A DNA stretch of 64,000 nucleotides from assembly GCF_001642475.1 (NCBI RefSeq), contig NW_019174048.1, forward strand, positions 1-64,000, written 5' to 3'. This stretch comes from Fonsecaea monophora. Lineage: Eukaryota > Ascomycota > Eurotiomycetes > Chaetothyriales > Herpotrichiellaceae. Shown here in pieces: positions 23,674 through 35,769 of this stretch. The translations under genes and the position numbers were made by a program. The notes beneath the pieces were generated by a model that was given only the letters and a program-made list of their open reading frames with translations, did no database searches and had not been told where the DNA came from. Position 1 is the first letter of the stretch. Every line of letters begins with the position of its first letter.

Positions 23674-24983
23674 GGTCACTGACAAGACAGGTCTGGGTAA
23701 GGGGTCGAAAAGCTCCTTCAAAAAGAAGAAAAAAACAACCAACTTTGTAATCTGACAAGTCAAGAGTTGCGTGGACCGTCGCTAACGACACTCGAAGTAT
23801 TGCTTCTTATACGAAAAGCGCGAGGGCAGATTAATCAGACCACATGTCGAGTATCTGCCCTCTGGTAAAGGGAAAACATCGGATAGTCTGGGCGTTCTGT
23901 CTGCCATTTCTTGTCGTTTATCTCTTCGACTGACGTGCTCGACCCAGTCGAGCACGAATTCCAACACAGTTTTTCGAATACGAACCTACGATGCGGAATT
24001 GTGTCCGGAGCGAATCCTAATCTCGAATGTACAGCGAGCGATTTTCAAAGCCTGCCAATTCCCGCCTGTGCTTGGAGAGACTTGATCAATATGTCAAAAG
24101 ATTGGACTGAGGTGGATATTCCCTCCCAGACATCGTGGTGGCTCTGGTTTGTTGCAGTATTGCCCCCATCTTCCACCAGGTTGAGGCGACAAACGCAGCA
24201 TTGAAGCGATTCCGGACTAGTCCCGATGAGAGAAATTCCAGCTGCTCGAGGTATTCCAGACACTAGAGAATAGCGAGTGTGTTGCGATGGTTAGAGATGC
24301 ATCTACTCCTCTCCTCAAATTCTCCTGTATAGCAACAATAGGACAATTGTCTGGACTCCTCGCAAGGCATTTTAGTGCCATTCCAAGAAGCTCTGTTCCT
24401 GGCTTATAGCCAATCAACATCCAACCTGACGATGACGAGCATCGCACCTTTGGCCTACAACATCGCGGACTCCTTGGTAGCTGCATTTCGACTTTGAATC
24501 GAACACCAATGGCAGGTCACTTTGACGACGCAATCTTGATGCCGTATGCCATCATGACCTCTAACAAATACTGCCTGCCCTCTCGCACTGGGTCTCTGTC
24601 TGTCTGTCTGCGGGGTCGATAGGAGCAGCGCTCTCGTGATTCTCGGCTGCACGACTCTTGCTCCGCTGCGCGAGTCTTCGATTGGCGCAACGTGCACAAG
24701 TTATGGACACAATGAAACAGTTCTCTGCTTGGAAAATTGAGTATTACAACTAAGCTCCATTTGTCCGTCAGTTCATTGTCCCTCAAGTCAGATTCTCCGC
24801 TCGAGACATTTTTCAGACAAGCGAATAGACATCTGAGAGAAGGGGAATGAAACGTCAAAATAATCTTCATTGAAAAAGTCGAGAGCAGCAATTCGTGCCG
24901 TCGAAAAGACATCAAAGCCTTGCGGGACGTGGTGGTACTTGTGAATACTTTTCGCCCGATATCTAATTTGCAAGGCTGAGCCG
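23674..24983. promoter_or_regulatory. Shared divergent promoter of the sfnB-like/sfnG-like pair
   Basis: The 1310-bp region separates two divergently transcribed sulfur-scavenging-like genes. No gene is recognised inside it, only scattered short frames. A TCTG tetranucleotide run lies at about 24596-24612. A near-match to the CYS3/MetR palindrome lies at 24546-24555. Co-regulation from this interval is likely but inferred from layout. Confidence 0.5.
24546..24555. promoter_or_regulatory. Candidate CYS3/MetR-like site (one mismatch)
   Basis: ATGCCATCAT matches the published fungal sulfur-regulator palindrome ATGRYRYCAT at nine of ten positions, the mismatch being C at the first R. It lies about 430 bp upstream of the sfnG-like start. 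A single imperfect ten-mer can occur by chance. Confidence 0.25.
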
Positions 24984-26314
24984 ATGGCTTCCAACGTTGT
25001 CGTTCCTACCGACCAGGCTGATATTAACTCGGCCCCAGATCGGATTAAATTTGCGTATGGTCTGCACACTCTTTCTGTTGATCTAGCACTCACCTTTCTG
25101 TCAGCTATTGGGTTCCCAACGTGTCGGGCGGGCTTGTCATATCCAAAATCCCGCAGCGGACCAAATGGGACCTCGAGTCGAATGTCAAGTACGCTCAAAC
25201 AGCAGAGAGCGTCGGCTTCGAGTATGCTCTCTCACAAATCCGGTTTATGTCTGGCTACGGAGCAGAGAATCAGCATGAGCCTGTCTCCTTCTCTCAAGCT
25301 CTGCTCCACCAAACTAAAAAGCTCAATCTCATTGCCGCACTCCTGCCCGGCCCCTGGAACCCCGCCGTTGCAGCCAAGCAGATCGCAAGTATCGACCACT
25401 ATTCCAACGGCCGGGTGGCAGTCAATGTCGTTTCGGGCTGGTTCAAGGCCGAATTCACCAGCATTGGCCAGTGGTGGCTCGATCATGCTGAACGTTATCG
25501 ACGATCGAGAGAGTTCATCACCTGTCTCAAGGGCATCTGGACAGAAGACAAGTTCACTTTCCGAGGCGACTTCTACCAGTTTCACGACTATACGCTCCAG
25601 CCCAAACCTCTAAAGTGGGAAGGCAGGGATCACCCAGAAATCTTTCAAGGTGGAAACTCGATTGACGCGAGGGAGAACGCCGCCACAGTGTCCTCGTACT
25701 ATTTCATGAATGGAAACAGTAAGATATAGCCCCACCTGACAGTTGTTATGAAGACCACTTACCCTGACGGGGACAACATTGTAGCCCTCGAGGGATTCCA
25801 GACGCAGATCGCTGATGTCAAGGAGCGTGCTCGTCGTGAAGGCCGAGAAGATCAAGTCAAATTCGCAGTCAACGGGTTCGTCATTGCGCGGGAGACCGAG
25901 GAGGAGGCAATCCGTGTCCTACAGGAAATTCAAGGTAAGGCGGACAAAGAAGCTGTTGAGGCATTCGGCGATCAAGTGAAGAATGCCGGTGCATCAACCG
26001 CCGACAGGACTGGCATGTGGGCGAACAGCAAGTTCGAGGATCTTGTGCAATACAATGATGGATTCAAAACGAAGCTCATCGGGACGCCCCAGCAGATCGC
26101 CGACCGCATATTGCTTCTGAAGAGCCTGGGTGTTAGTATCTTGCTGACTGCCTTTCTCCACTACGACGATGAGGTTGAGCAGTTTGGAAAGGAGGTCATT
26201 CCTTTGGTGCGGAAGCTGGAGGCAAAGGGCAGAGGGAAGGACGCGGAGTATGAGATCAAACTAACTGGCGATGTGTACAAGCCCAGGAAGCCTGAAGAGG
26301 CAAAGAGCGTATAA
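24984..26314 (+). CDS. sfnG: SfnG-like dimethylsulfone FMNH2-dependent monooxygenase (luciferase-like)
   Basis: Three exons fit: 24984-25054, 25105-25718 and 25785-26314, giving 404 aa. Splicing restores KFAYWVPNVSGGLVISKI at the first junction and MNGNTLEGFQTQIADVK at the second, both continuous with the family. The luciferase-like monooxygenase fold shows AALLPGPWNPAVAAKQIASIDHYSNGRVAVNVVSGW, the flavin-binding region, and later PEIFQGGNS and LIGTPQQIADRI. SfnG cleaves dimethylsulfone to methanesulfinate with FMNH2 and oxygen, letting cells use it as a sulfur source. It is divergent from the SfnB-like gene, as expected for a sulfur-starvation unit. A flavin reductase partner is not in the window. 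The exact fungal substrate could be another sulfone or sulfonate. Confidence 0.9.
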
Positions 26315-26891
26315 CAGTTTCGTCAGAGACACTCCCTCCAGTCTCTGTTGGCTGGAAGGGGTGGAAAATCTTCTGAGAACCCATCCAGTCCGCTCCTCAA
26401 ATAACGATGCACACTCTGCGCGTGACCCGAAGGTATATCTCCGATCGCAGTTTTCTCAACTACACACTTGTGCACTGTAACCTGCTCTTGGGTCGTAGAG
26501 ACTGCATCAGTGACAGCCTTGTGCATTGAACAGGCGCAAGGCTGAGGCGGGATAGGGCGGCCGCGTCACGCTTCTCGAATGGGATAAGCCGTCGGGCTTG
26601 GCATCCAGACCTGGCGGGCGCATGAGTGGGAGACCGAGTGGGCTGCGAGCCTGCGACGTCAGCGACCCGAATCCACTTATTGTTCCCTCTTCACCTGCTA
26701 CCACCACCAGATACGGCATCTTCCCATGATCTAGGGCCCTAAGAACGGACCTCATACCATCCACGCGGTCTGTCTGCGAGTCCTTCGACCGATTACGAGA
26801 CACTCCCTCTCGACGGAGCTACTCTTGTCGCCATTTCCTTCCTGTTCCTGCTGATCAAAGCACACGAGCTCTCCCTCGGTACCTGGCCAAG
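26315..26891. other. Intergenic between sfnG-like and AIM3-like genes
   Basis: A 577-bp same-strand spacer with no gene recognised. The last 100 bases are pyrimidine-rich (TCCCTCTCG, TTCCTTCCTG) and probably include the AIM3 transcription start. Confidence 0.5.
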
Positions 26892-28404
26892 ATGAGTGGC
26901 TTCAGGTCCGTTATGAAGGATGGATGGCATCCCAAGGGTCGAGATGGAGGGAAAGAATCATGGAGAGGTGATTTCAAGGGCATCAACCAAGTGGTCAGTA
27001 ATTGATTCCTGCGATCTATGCTGTCGTGGCGGAAGGCGCTGAACAATGGAACAGGCTGGCTGGATGGGGAAAACCAGAGATCCCAACAAGAAAGACGAGG
27101 GTGAGCATGTATCGCGGCCTCTTGCGACCCTCAAAGATCCGGCCTCCTTTGGCCCGCCGCCCAAGAATGTCAACTATCACGGCGGCGCTGCTCTGCCCAA
27201 CGAGATTACACCACAGAGGGAAGGATGGGGTGCTCCCTTGACTCAAGAGCAGATTTCTAGCGCAAGCCGAGCAGTCCAAACTCCCGAGCAAGAGGAGGAG
27301 GAAGAGAGAAGGCCTTCAGGTCCGCCACTACCGTATCGTGCCGATAGGACAGGGCTCAAGACAGACCACCTGCCCCCTCCTCCCGTCCACCGCGCCTTGC
27401 TTCAGTCTGCGGAAGATGTGGAAACAGGACCATCCAAACCGAAGCCGGGTCTACCTCCAAGACTGCCCTCTCGACAGCATACAGGGAGTACAGCTACTCC
27501 TCCCCCCGTCGTCAATTCTCCGTCTCCGCCCGTCGCTCCCCCAGCCTACGATGCGGTGCCTGCGGCCTCACCTAACCCACAACCAAGCACGACTTACGGC
27601 ATCAATCAAGCTGCTATCAACAGGCTGGGGAATGCAGGTGTTTCAGTGCCTGCTCTGGGTATTGGGTCCGATCGAAGTACAAATCCCTGGCAAAATGAAC
27701 AAAGCCAAACAAGTGCTGTGAAGAGCCCACCTGCAGCCTCTCAAGCACCTGTAAGCCAACTATCAGAGCTTCAAGCCCGCTTTGCCCGCATGAATTCGAA
27801 CTCTAGCGCCGCCCAACAACAAAACTCCACACCTCCTTTCGTCACACCCACGCAGTCTCCGCCACCGGTCAACACCGCTGCACCCATTCAGCAACCCTAC
27901 GCGGCGCAACCGCAACCGCAACCGCCAGCGCAAAGCCAGGCCCAAGGGACGACTTGGGCGGAGAAGCAAGCGGCAATGCGTACAGCCCAAAGTGCCTATA
28001 AGGACCCTGCATCCGTTTCTGCTGCTGACGCTGGATCGGCTGTCCGCACGGCGAATTCATTCCGGGAACGTCATTCAGATAGCATCAACGCCGCAGGCGC
28101 CAAGGCCAGCGAGTGGAACAAGAAGTATAACGTGACAGGGCGCCTCAACTCGTTCCTTGAGAAGCACAGTTCGCCATCGCCAACCCCGGAAGACGCCCAG
28201 TCCCCCACCGGTGCCAACGCAGGGGGCACTGCTCCCATGCAAACATCTCCGCAGAGTCAAAGTCCAGAGATGGCGGCGTCGTTATCGCGCAAGCCCCCAC
28301 CACCTCCGCCACCGAAGAAGCCAGCAAACATGCATGGGAGCGTAGCTTCCATGGGCGTTGCCCCTCCACCTGTGCCGCTGGGGACGAAGCCGAGTTACTC
28401 ATGA
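26892..28404 (+). CDS. AIM3: AIM3-like actin-patch / SH3-ligand scaffold
   Basis: Two exons, 26892-26993 and 27055-28404, give 483 aa. The 34-residue first exon (MSGFRSVMKDGWHPKGRD..ESWRGDFKGINQV) joins AGWMGKTRDPNKKDE and is the conserved N-terminal signature of the Aim3 family. A conserved block follows: LKDPASFGPPPKNVNYHG. The remainder is Pro/Gln/Ser-rich and disordered, with SH3-type ligands (GLPPRLPSR, PPPPPPPKKP). It also has a PPAY WW-ligand near residue 196. A second conserved helix-like segment (SYRERHSD-like SFRERHSDSINAAGAKASEWNKKYNVTGRLNSFLEKH) lies near the C terminus. Yeast Aim3 binds Rvs167 at cortical actin patches; the role here is inferred. The 61-nt intron ends AACAG. Confidence 0.86.
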
Positions 28405-31400
28405 TCAGGAGGAGTGAGGTGAGGTGCTTACGTTGCGAGCTACAGCGTGTAGATTTTATGTAGGGAACATATCGCAATTACATACTTTATATGTAGTAGA
28501 GTAATATGCTTGTTACAGAGCATACTAGTTGTCCCTGGTGCAAGTTGTGTCTTGTACGCAGTAGTGCGTCCGCGGCAACTATTGACCTTGAGGAATAAGT
28601 CGTCCATTTTCCATCTTATACATGCAACTCGATATTCATTCTTCTAGTGCTTCTTTCGGCTTCTGATTCCACGGCTCTTCGTACCCCGACGACGCACGCA
28701 GCCAGCGTGTCCCATATACTTGTGCTTGTCTGTGCAGTGGGCTCATATATGGAACGGCGACCCGTGAGCGACACCATGTGTAATAGTGATCCATTCGAGA
28801 GCAACAAAATAGATCAACACAGGCGGCTGCGGCTGGAGGGTGGGTGGCTCCTCCAAATCGACCGAGGTCGGAGAGGGAGAGGGGGAGGTTCTCTCTTCTA
28901 CATACCTTCCCTATCCGATTTATTGCTTTTCTCAAACATCTTCCTCTAAAGAGGGCACCTGTAGACAGACGATATATGAGCGATGGAGAGGGAGATAGAG
29001 ATTGGAATAGGGAAATAGAGAGATGGAGGGATGGGATGCCCGGTCAGGTTCTTCGTTGTTAGTTGGGTAAGTCTGCATGACTTCGGTAATTCCAGAATAT
29101 TGGGAGACAAAAGGCGTAAGAAAAGGTCGACTTTTCGACTTGCTGGATCAATCAACGCTGGATATCCCAGAGATAGAGCAGAGCCTGTTCAGCGACCATA
29201 CTCTCAAGCTGAAACACATTTTGTCAGTCAACGAGTTCATCGTTGGCAGGAGCACACCAGCGTTATGGCTGGCAAAGCCACTTGCGACTGCAGGACTGCA
29301 GGCTGGTAGGTAATCTCTGTCTGTTGCGTCTCTCACATCCCTCCCTGCAAAAAGACCTTGCGTCTCTCTTGCCAGTGCGTGGTCGACGACGGAGGAACTT
29401 GAGCTCAAGACCGTGCGGTCAAGAACACCTGGGTTTGGACAGGAGAAACTCCTGAGGAGCACCGGCTCTTCTCAACCTATCATCGGACAGGGTGTGAGTG
29501 TGAGAGTTCTCAGAACGAAGCGCGTGGGGGTGGTCCGTTCCATATACATGTCTGCCTCATGCGAGTGTTTCTGTATGCAGTAACGGCTTTTTGATTCGGC
29601 AGGGGTGTTTGACGCTCGGTCCATACCGCGGACCTCGAACCCGTACTCGGTACATACGTGGTCATGACGAGCAAGGACTGTCTGCCTGCCAACAAGGAGA
29701 GACCACATCATGTGGATTGAAGTTGATGTAACGAGTAGGCAAGGGAGGCTGGGAGCCCGAGCGGGTCAAAGAGCTTGGTTGTTGTTACTCATGAATTGCG
29801 GAGCACAAGAATAGCATCTTGCCCTCCCCAGTGACGCAACGGTGTTTAGCCTAACTACAACACATGGAGTTGTTGCTCGGTGCTCCGTACGGAGTACTAA
29901 CCTCGTCCCTGCGCCCGTTTCGATCACGTTTGTGATATTGCATATCATCCACAAAGATCCGCGCACGGAGGAAGAGCTTAGATCTAGCAATCGAGGGACG
30001 ATGGAGGGGAAAATAACGGGTTTTCTCGCATGCATGCGCACGCATACGGACTTGCCAGCCACTCATTATTAGGCAAGATTCCTCAACGGGCCTGGCAAGC
30101 GTGGGAAGAAAAAAACCTTAGATCAGATGCGATGGATGGATGGATGGGACCTGTGTGGTCAAACACATCGTGCGACCCAACATCCCGTGGACTCGACTCG
30201 ACTGGTTTGGACTCGGAAAGAGGATTGATGACAAGAGATCCAAATGGGAACCAGGTCATTTGTGAGTCCACTCCATGAGAGATAGATGGGGCTTTTTCCG
30301 CGAGAGAGAGGCGCAGATGCGATACGGGCTGCCTTGAGCCGCAGCATATATGTACCCTCGTACATAATACATCACCGAGAGGCTGATGCTGTGTAACATG
30401 ACCTCCGAAATTGTACCCTCGCACGGCGCGTGAGGACAATAATGGGTGGTCACGGTAGCACCCAGCTCAGGGCAATTTTCTGATGGGCATCTTGTTACTC
30501 CCCCCCAAGGCTGAAGTCGCACCAAGTGCCGTGTTACCTGACAGGGAACTCCGCAGCCATGCAAGCCACCGTTGCCTGCCACATTATTATTTCAACGGCG
30601 GGACTATACCTACTAACTAGTGCTGGAAACCGAGAGACGTCGAGGTGGATGGGGGAAAGGGACTTTTCACTCGTGGGAACAAAAGCATGTCAACTGTTGC
30701 AGCCCAGCCATGCTGGGTCTTTTGATTTCAAGATTCGATATGACCAATGAAAGCTACAAAACCAGGCAGCCACGGGCGCCGTTGCCCAAGAGCAACTGGA
30801 TCGTCTTTTTGCAAAAGTTTTCCGTGCCCGGATGTTGCTGGGAAAAAAAAGTCGGCCAAGTACGTCATGGTTTTGACTGGGGCCAGACCAAGGATCGAAG
30901 AGGCGCACCCCAAGCGCCCAGCAGAATACTCGTCATGGACAAACAGGTCGGTCTGCTTGAGTCAAGATGACCGCATTGGGTAAGACGTGGGAATGTCAAG
31001 CAGGTTTGCAGGCAAGTGTTGGTGGTTCGTTGCAACTTGTCTCAGGCTGTCGCTCACTGACCATCAAGCCATGTCGGAGGTCGGCAAGTCGCAATCTACA
31101 ACCTCCGTGTCATGTGATCACATCCAATCATCAGTGCCCCACGTGCTCTGTTAGTGGAGCACCGGACATCTAGATTTGACGCCATCTGGAGCTTTTAATA
31201 GACATTGGATTCCGGCGTTGCAATGGTTCGCCAGAAAGGCTGGCCATGGCTGCGTGCAGATGCCAGTGCAGCTCCCAAGTTTACTGAGGGCGGCCGTTCA
31301 GCTGCAGGGTTTTTTTGTCCGATTCATTCAAGTCCTACGAGTAGAGAGCTAGATGGGGAGTTGCCTTGCAGGTGGAGGAAAACGCGCACGATCCTCCCTA

Positions 31401-32830
31401 AAACAGGAGATACTCGTAGACACGTAACAAATTATATGTGTCACTACAATTGAAACTCTCAGCGCCACCTCGTCGCAGATATTGGCGCGCATCTGAAATG
31501 AACCTCCAGGAAAAAATGCGACTTCTGTGGCGGTCGGGGGCCAGGACTAGTTTATAGTAGGTGACCAGACTGGAACATACCAGTATGTAAGTACGGAGAA
31601 GCGAGGACCAGCCCAGTTGCCAGGCTGAGTCGGCAGTCGGGGCTTGGGGTCGGTTGATAGGCGAGAAACTGCAGGCTTGGAAGGGAAGGGATGAAATGAG
31701 GTCAAGGCATGGAAAATAAGATGGCGTTCGGATGTCCGCCGGCCTGAGAAGGAATAGTGAAGCAGTGGTGGTTAAGGAAGCACGGAAGCCAACTGGGAAG
31801 CTAATCTATCCCAATGGGTGCTTTAATAGGACCGGATTAGGTCCCCTAAATTCAGCAAAGGGATAGTGCACGTGGTTTAGACGCAGGGGAGCCAATCCTC
31901 ATTTCCTCTCCCCCAAATGCCAAGAATAAGTGCTTGTTAGGCTTCGGAGCGTTTACCCTCAGACCTCTCCCAGAGGGGAGTAGAAGAGGTCCGCCTGACG
32001 GGCATGGCACTGGCGGTTCTGGTTAAGCACCTCCTTGGCCGACAGCGCCTAGAGCTCCTAGAGCTCCAGGGATTGCCGCTAGCCCTAGTACCTGCGTGAA
32101 GGGTGAGCGCCCATGCACCCCCCCTCTCTTTTTCTCATCCACTGCCCTCCCTACTCCGTATCAAGGCTACCCTGCCCTGGTCTCGTTAAAAAGAAAGTCC
32201 CCCTTGGGAATCCTCCTCGTATTCCCTTACTCAGTAGGCCATCCTTCGCCTTTTTCCGCCTGGCCTCAGCTGCTGGCGAACTGGCATCTTTTCCTTGTGC
32301 GAGACCCCAATTGCCAAACTGCGCCTCGCTGATCCCGGACTTTTCGTATTCATCATTCCCAGATTCGTCCCAGAACGACTCCTTGCAATTATAATCCTCC
32401 CAGCCCACGGGCCACCCTGATACGTGTTCTCTTATTACTCTCGGTGCTGACGCTGAGCCTGCGACGAGCCTGAAAATACACTTTTCGCCAATCCCTTCTC
32501 TCCTTACCGTCGGCTCACTCCTCCGCCAACCCCCAATACCCAGCCCAGGCTTCCAGACCGCAGATTGGGCCTGAAAAGTCGGCTGACCTGCGACACAATC
32601 CTGGGCGCTGTCCTGCCCCCTTTGCCCACCGATCCTCTCCCTCTTTACATGTCATACTCCTACCCTCTCGCGGGGTCGATATCACTCTGGATCTCGCAAC
32701 CGTCCTTCGTCTCTTCCTCACGGCGCCCCGTGTTGCCCGTCGAGACCTGCCAGATATCTCAACACCCTCTCTTTCGTTCACCCCGTCGCTCTCTCAATCG
32801 TTGAATCCGACCCGTACTCCATCGTTCACC
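28405..32830. other. 4.4-kb gene-poor stretch
   Basis: No supported gene is seen. A 78-codon frame at 29077-29313 has protein-like composition but no recognised family or splice partners. Purine-rich tracts occur at about 28980-29035, and a GATG tandem repeat at about 30128-30150. The final 700 bases become C/T-rich and lead into the membrane-protein gene. Confidence 0.45.
32100..32830 (+). promoter_or_regulatory. Pyrimidine-rich promoter/leader of membrane-protein gene
   Basis: C/T-rich blocks (for example CCCCCCTCTCTTTTTCTC near 32118) run up to the ATG at 32831, which sits in a good CACC-ATGG context. Short upstream frames are present. This is typical of fungal cell-wall or signalling gene leaders. 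Confidence 0.4.
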
Positions 32831-33982
32831 ATGGCCTTTACAAACACCCCAGACAATTCCGGCTTCACGGGAGTAGGCCAGCAAGACATCGACACTTCAT
32901 CTCTTGCCAGCGTTGCCTCGTCTTTTGCGAGCGAGTTCTCCCAGACCACCGGGACTCATTTCACACGCACTAGCAGCGGTGTATCGCAGACCGCCGCATC
33001 AAATTCTGACAACCCGAGCGCCGGCACGCCTGCTCCTTCTGCCTCCCCAACAGCTTCCACCACCTTCGCTACCTCGATCGCCACCCCCGGCTCACCGTCA
33101 GAGTCACCGAACTCCAGCGCGGGCAGTCAATCTACCTCAGCATCCAATGCGGCCAGCAGTACCACAGGTGGTGCCGTCACCGTCTCAGAAAAGTCTTCTT
33201 CTTGCAACAGCATTTCATGCTCCCCCGCCCTCAAGGCAGCTATTGCCGTCCCGATTGTCGTTGCTGCCATCGCGGCCATCCTTTTGTTTTTCTTTTGTGC
33301 TAGGAGGAGAAAGAGACGTGCCGGCGCTGCCATGTCAGAGAAAGCGCCGAAGAAGCAAGGGAAGAAATGGACGCGCCATCTGCGAGCCTTTTCTTTTGAC
33401 GCTGAATTGCTCATGGGTGGACGATTCTCCAGCTCCAATAGCATTCGCAGCCGAGATCCCAGCGTCCGAAGTGGCCCGGGCACACTGTCTCGCGCAAGCG
33501 GTCACAGCGGTGAACCAAGTCTGCACAGTATTGACGAGGTTGCGCCCCCGTACCGAGATGCTGTGACCAATGTGACGCCACCGAGCCCAACTCGCGCCAG
33601 CCCTCATGTCACCACTATTGCAGCTGATCCGATTCCTCGACCGTCCTCGACAGCCACAGCACCACCTCCATACCGATCTATTGTTGGCGGAACTGGTGCT
33701 GAACCGCCCAGTCCTTCGACGATTCGAAATCCATTTGCAGACTCAACTCCTGTCAGTCCCATTGAAGGGTCACCTTTCAATGACCCCCCTGAGGAAGCGT
33801 CCGGCGCCCTGCGTCCTACTTTGAGCCGTGGTTCTTCCATGTACCGCAGCGTCATGACGGAAGATGATGCTACCCCCACCGCATCCGAAGCTGGGAGCAT
33901 CCGGCAAGCAATGGTGGGTAGGCGTGTGTCTGTCAGGAACGGCGATGGAGCCAGTGGTGGAGGTGGCGGCAACAGCAGCTAA
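32831..33982 (+). CDS. Ser/Thr-rich single-pass membrane protein (Mid2/WSC-like layout)
   Basis: A single exon of 383 aa from the ATG at 32831. About 130 residues rich in Ser, Thr, Ala and Pro come first, with a two-Cys motif CNSISC just before the membrane. A hydrophobic helix AIAVPIVVAAIAAILLFFFC (about 136-157) and a strongly basic stop-transfer ARRRKRR follow. The cytosolic tail has repeated Ser-rich sequence, a PPPY WW-ligand (TAPPPYRS) and NPF-type motifs (RNPFADS). The layout matches cell-wall stress sensors and related fungal membrane proteins. However, no classical N-terminal signal peptide is visible, so it may be a signal-anchor protein. I do not recognise a named family. Orientation with the Ser/Thr-rich part outside is inferred from the basic flank. 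Confidence 0.82.
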   Translation: MAFTNTPDNSGFTGVGQQDIDTSSLASVASSFASEFSQTTGTHFTRTSSGVSQTAASNSDNPSAGTPAPSASPTASTTFATSIATPGSPSESPNSSAGSQSTSASNAASSTTGGAVTVSEKSSSCNSISCSPALKAAIAVPIVVAAIAAILLFFFCARRRKRRAGAAMSEKAPKKQGKKWTRHLRAFSFDAELLMGGRFSSSNSIRSRDPSVRSGPGTLSRASGHSGEPSLHSIDEVAPPYRDAVTNVTPPSPTRASPHVTTIAADPIPRPSSTATAPPPYRSIVGGTGAEPPSPSTIRNPFADSTPVSPIEGSPFNDPPEEASGALRPTLSRGSSMYRSVMTEDDATPTASEAGSIRQAMVGRRVSVRNGDGASGGGGGNSS

Positions 33983-35769
33983 TAATGTGTGATTTTTCTC
34001 CATGGTCTTTACTAATTCATGGCGTGGCGTCTGGGAACCGGTGATACCGAAAACTGCTGGAATGGCTCTAGACCTCTGCAAAGAGCCTGTTCTTTCGTGG
34101 GATGTTGACGCAGAATGTTTTGAAATGTCCGACATATACTGTACATGAGCGAAGCCAATGCCGAGAGCAAAAATTTCTCTTAGATTGATGGAAAATCCGA
34201 AACGTCCAAGATGAGCTGGGCAAAACTCGTGTGATCATGAAAAGGTCGGGGGGGAATTTTTTATACCATACTATAACAATTGTTGTGTCGTCCAGCCTGC
34301 ATCTGCGCCTTGCGCTATTATTCTCTCTGTTTTCGCTTCCCGTCTATGCCAAACGGTCGTACAACGCAGGAACGGGCCATTCGCCGAGCGCGGTGTGCTC
34401 TTGTATCCCCTCCATATCTATGGCTTCCACACATTTTTTGAGCTATTCAAGGTCCCGGCCACAGGGGCACTGATCCTGATTTCTCTGGTGTACAAGTGCA
34501 ACAAAGACAGTGCGGCAAGGCACCAATGCAAGCGAGCCCGCCAACAGCATAGTGTGCAGGACAGCATGTTGTTCTGCCGGGTGGCCGGGTGAGTAAGTGT
34601 GACAGGCTTATTTTGTTCCCTGCTTTCTCTCACGAGTCAAGAATAGAGCTTTCCAAAAGATCGACGGGTCCGCGGGGCAAGAGGACGATCAACGCTCGCT
34701 CAATATCGACGTAATAGCACCAGGGCAGTCAACAGACACCCTGATTTTTCCGGGCCTTCGCGGAACATCTTGCTCCGGGTCTTTCGCCCCCATTGCGCCC
34801 GATATGAGGAACACTGGCTAGGTAGAAGTAGAGGTAACACCGAATGCGTGAGAGATGCAGGCCGGTTGATTGAGAACCATGCGAGATATTATCTGGCGGT
34901 GGTCGCGGAAGCATCGGGCCCTCAGGATTGAGATTTGGGGGAAGAAGCAAATCGCTAGTACTTTACGAGCCTTGAACAAGGCTATCGTCCTCACTTGTGA
35001 TTCCACGAGAGAATCAGCCAGTAGACGACTCGTTCGCAATCTTTGCATCGTGTCGAAGCTTCTCTTGGCTTCATGCATCTCGCCACGAAATATGAAGCGA
35101 CCCAAGTACAAGCGAGGTGAGGAAAAGACGTTTTCCGATAATGGATGGATGCAACGTTGAGGTGCATACACCGTCTCACTCACCACGTCTATTCTGCAAG
35201 GTCGACTTTCGCCCTCTTCTCCTCCACACACATTGCGCTTCCGCCACTTCGGTCTCCAGCTGCCACAAATTGTGGCCAAACCAAACTCCCCAGGCGTGGG
35301 GTCCCGATCAACCCCCAATGCCTTTCTCTATGTGCGAGGAATATCCGGAGACGGCAGACAGCCCACCCAGATCGACATGATTTCCAGGCAATCTATCCGC
35401 CTCGCATTTAGCCGGCATATCCTCATTGGTGACTTGCTTCGTATGGATCTTCGGTGGACACTCTGGAATGACTTGAGAATTTCAACCCTCTGTGGTAAAT
35501 ATGGAGAAGATGGCGACTCTGATGTCCTCTTGAGGCGATTGCGAGTGGAGGTCCTGGAGTTACATGAGCATGTCGCTGCTCAACGTGATCTCAAGGGGGT
35601 GGCCATGTGGATTTCTCCCACATGAAGGGCTGGCTGAAGGTATAAGGGTGCTTCTTTCCAGCACTCGTAGGGCATTCTCTTTCCCCTCTCGTCCAGGTCA
35701 AGCTGTTACCCAGGCACGGGACAAGAATTCGCTGTCAATCCTGGTTTTTGTCGACAGGCTGCTCCCACG
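33983..35769. other. Intergenic, no gene recognised
   Basis: A 1.8-kb spacer with several short frames on both strands (for example 34818-35318 minus and 35233-35625 plus), none with motifs. It presumably contains the 3' UTR of the membrane-protein gene and the MFS promoter. Confidence 0.45.

Noticed and set aside
34818..35318. 166-codon minus-strand frame
   Set aside because: No domain, no splice partners and no family-like sequence.
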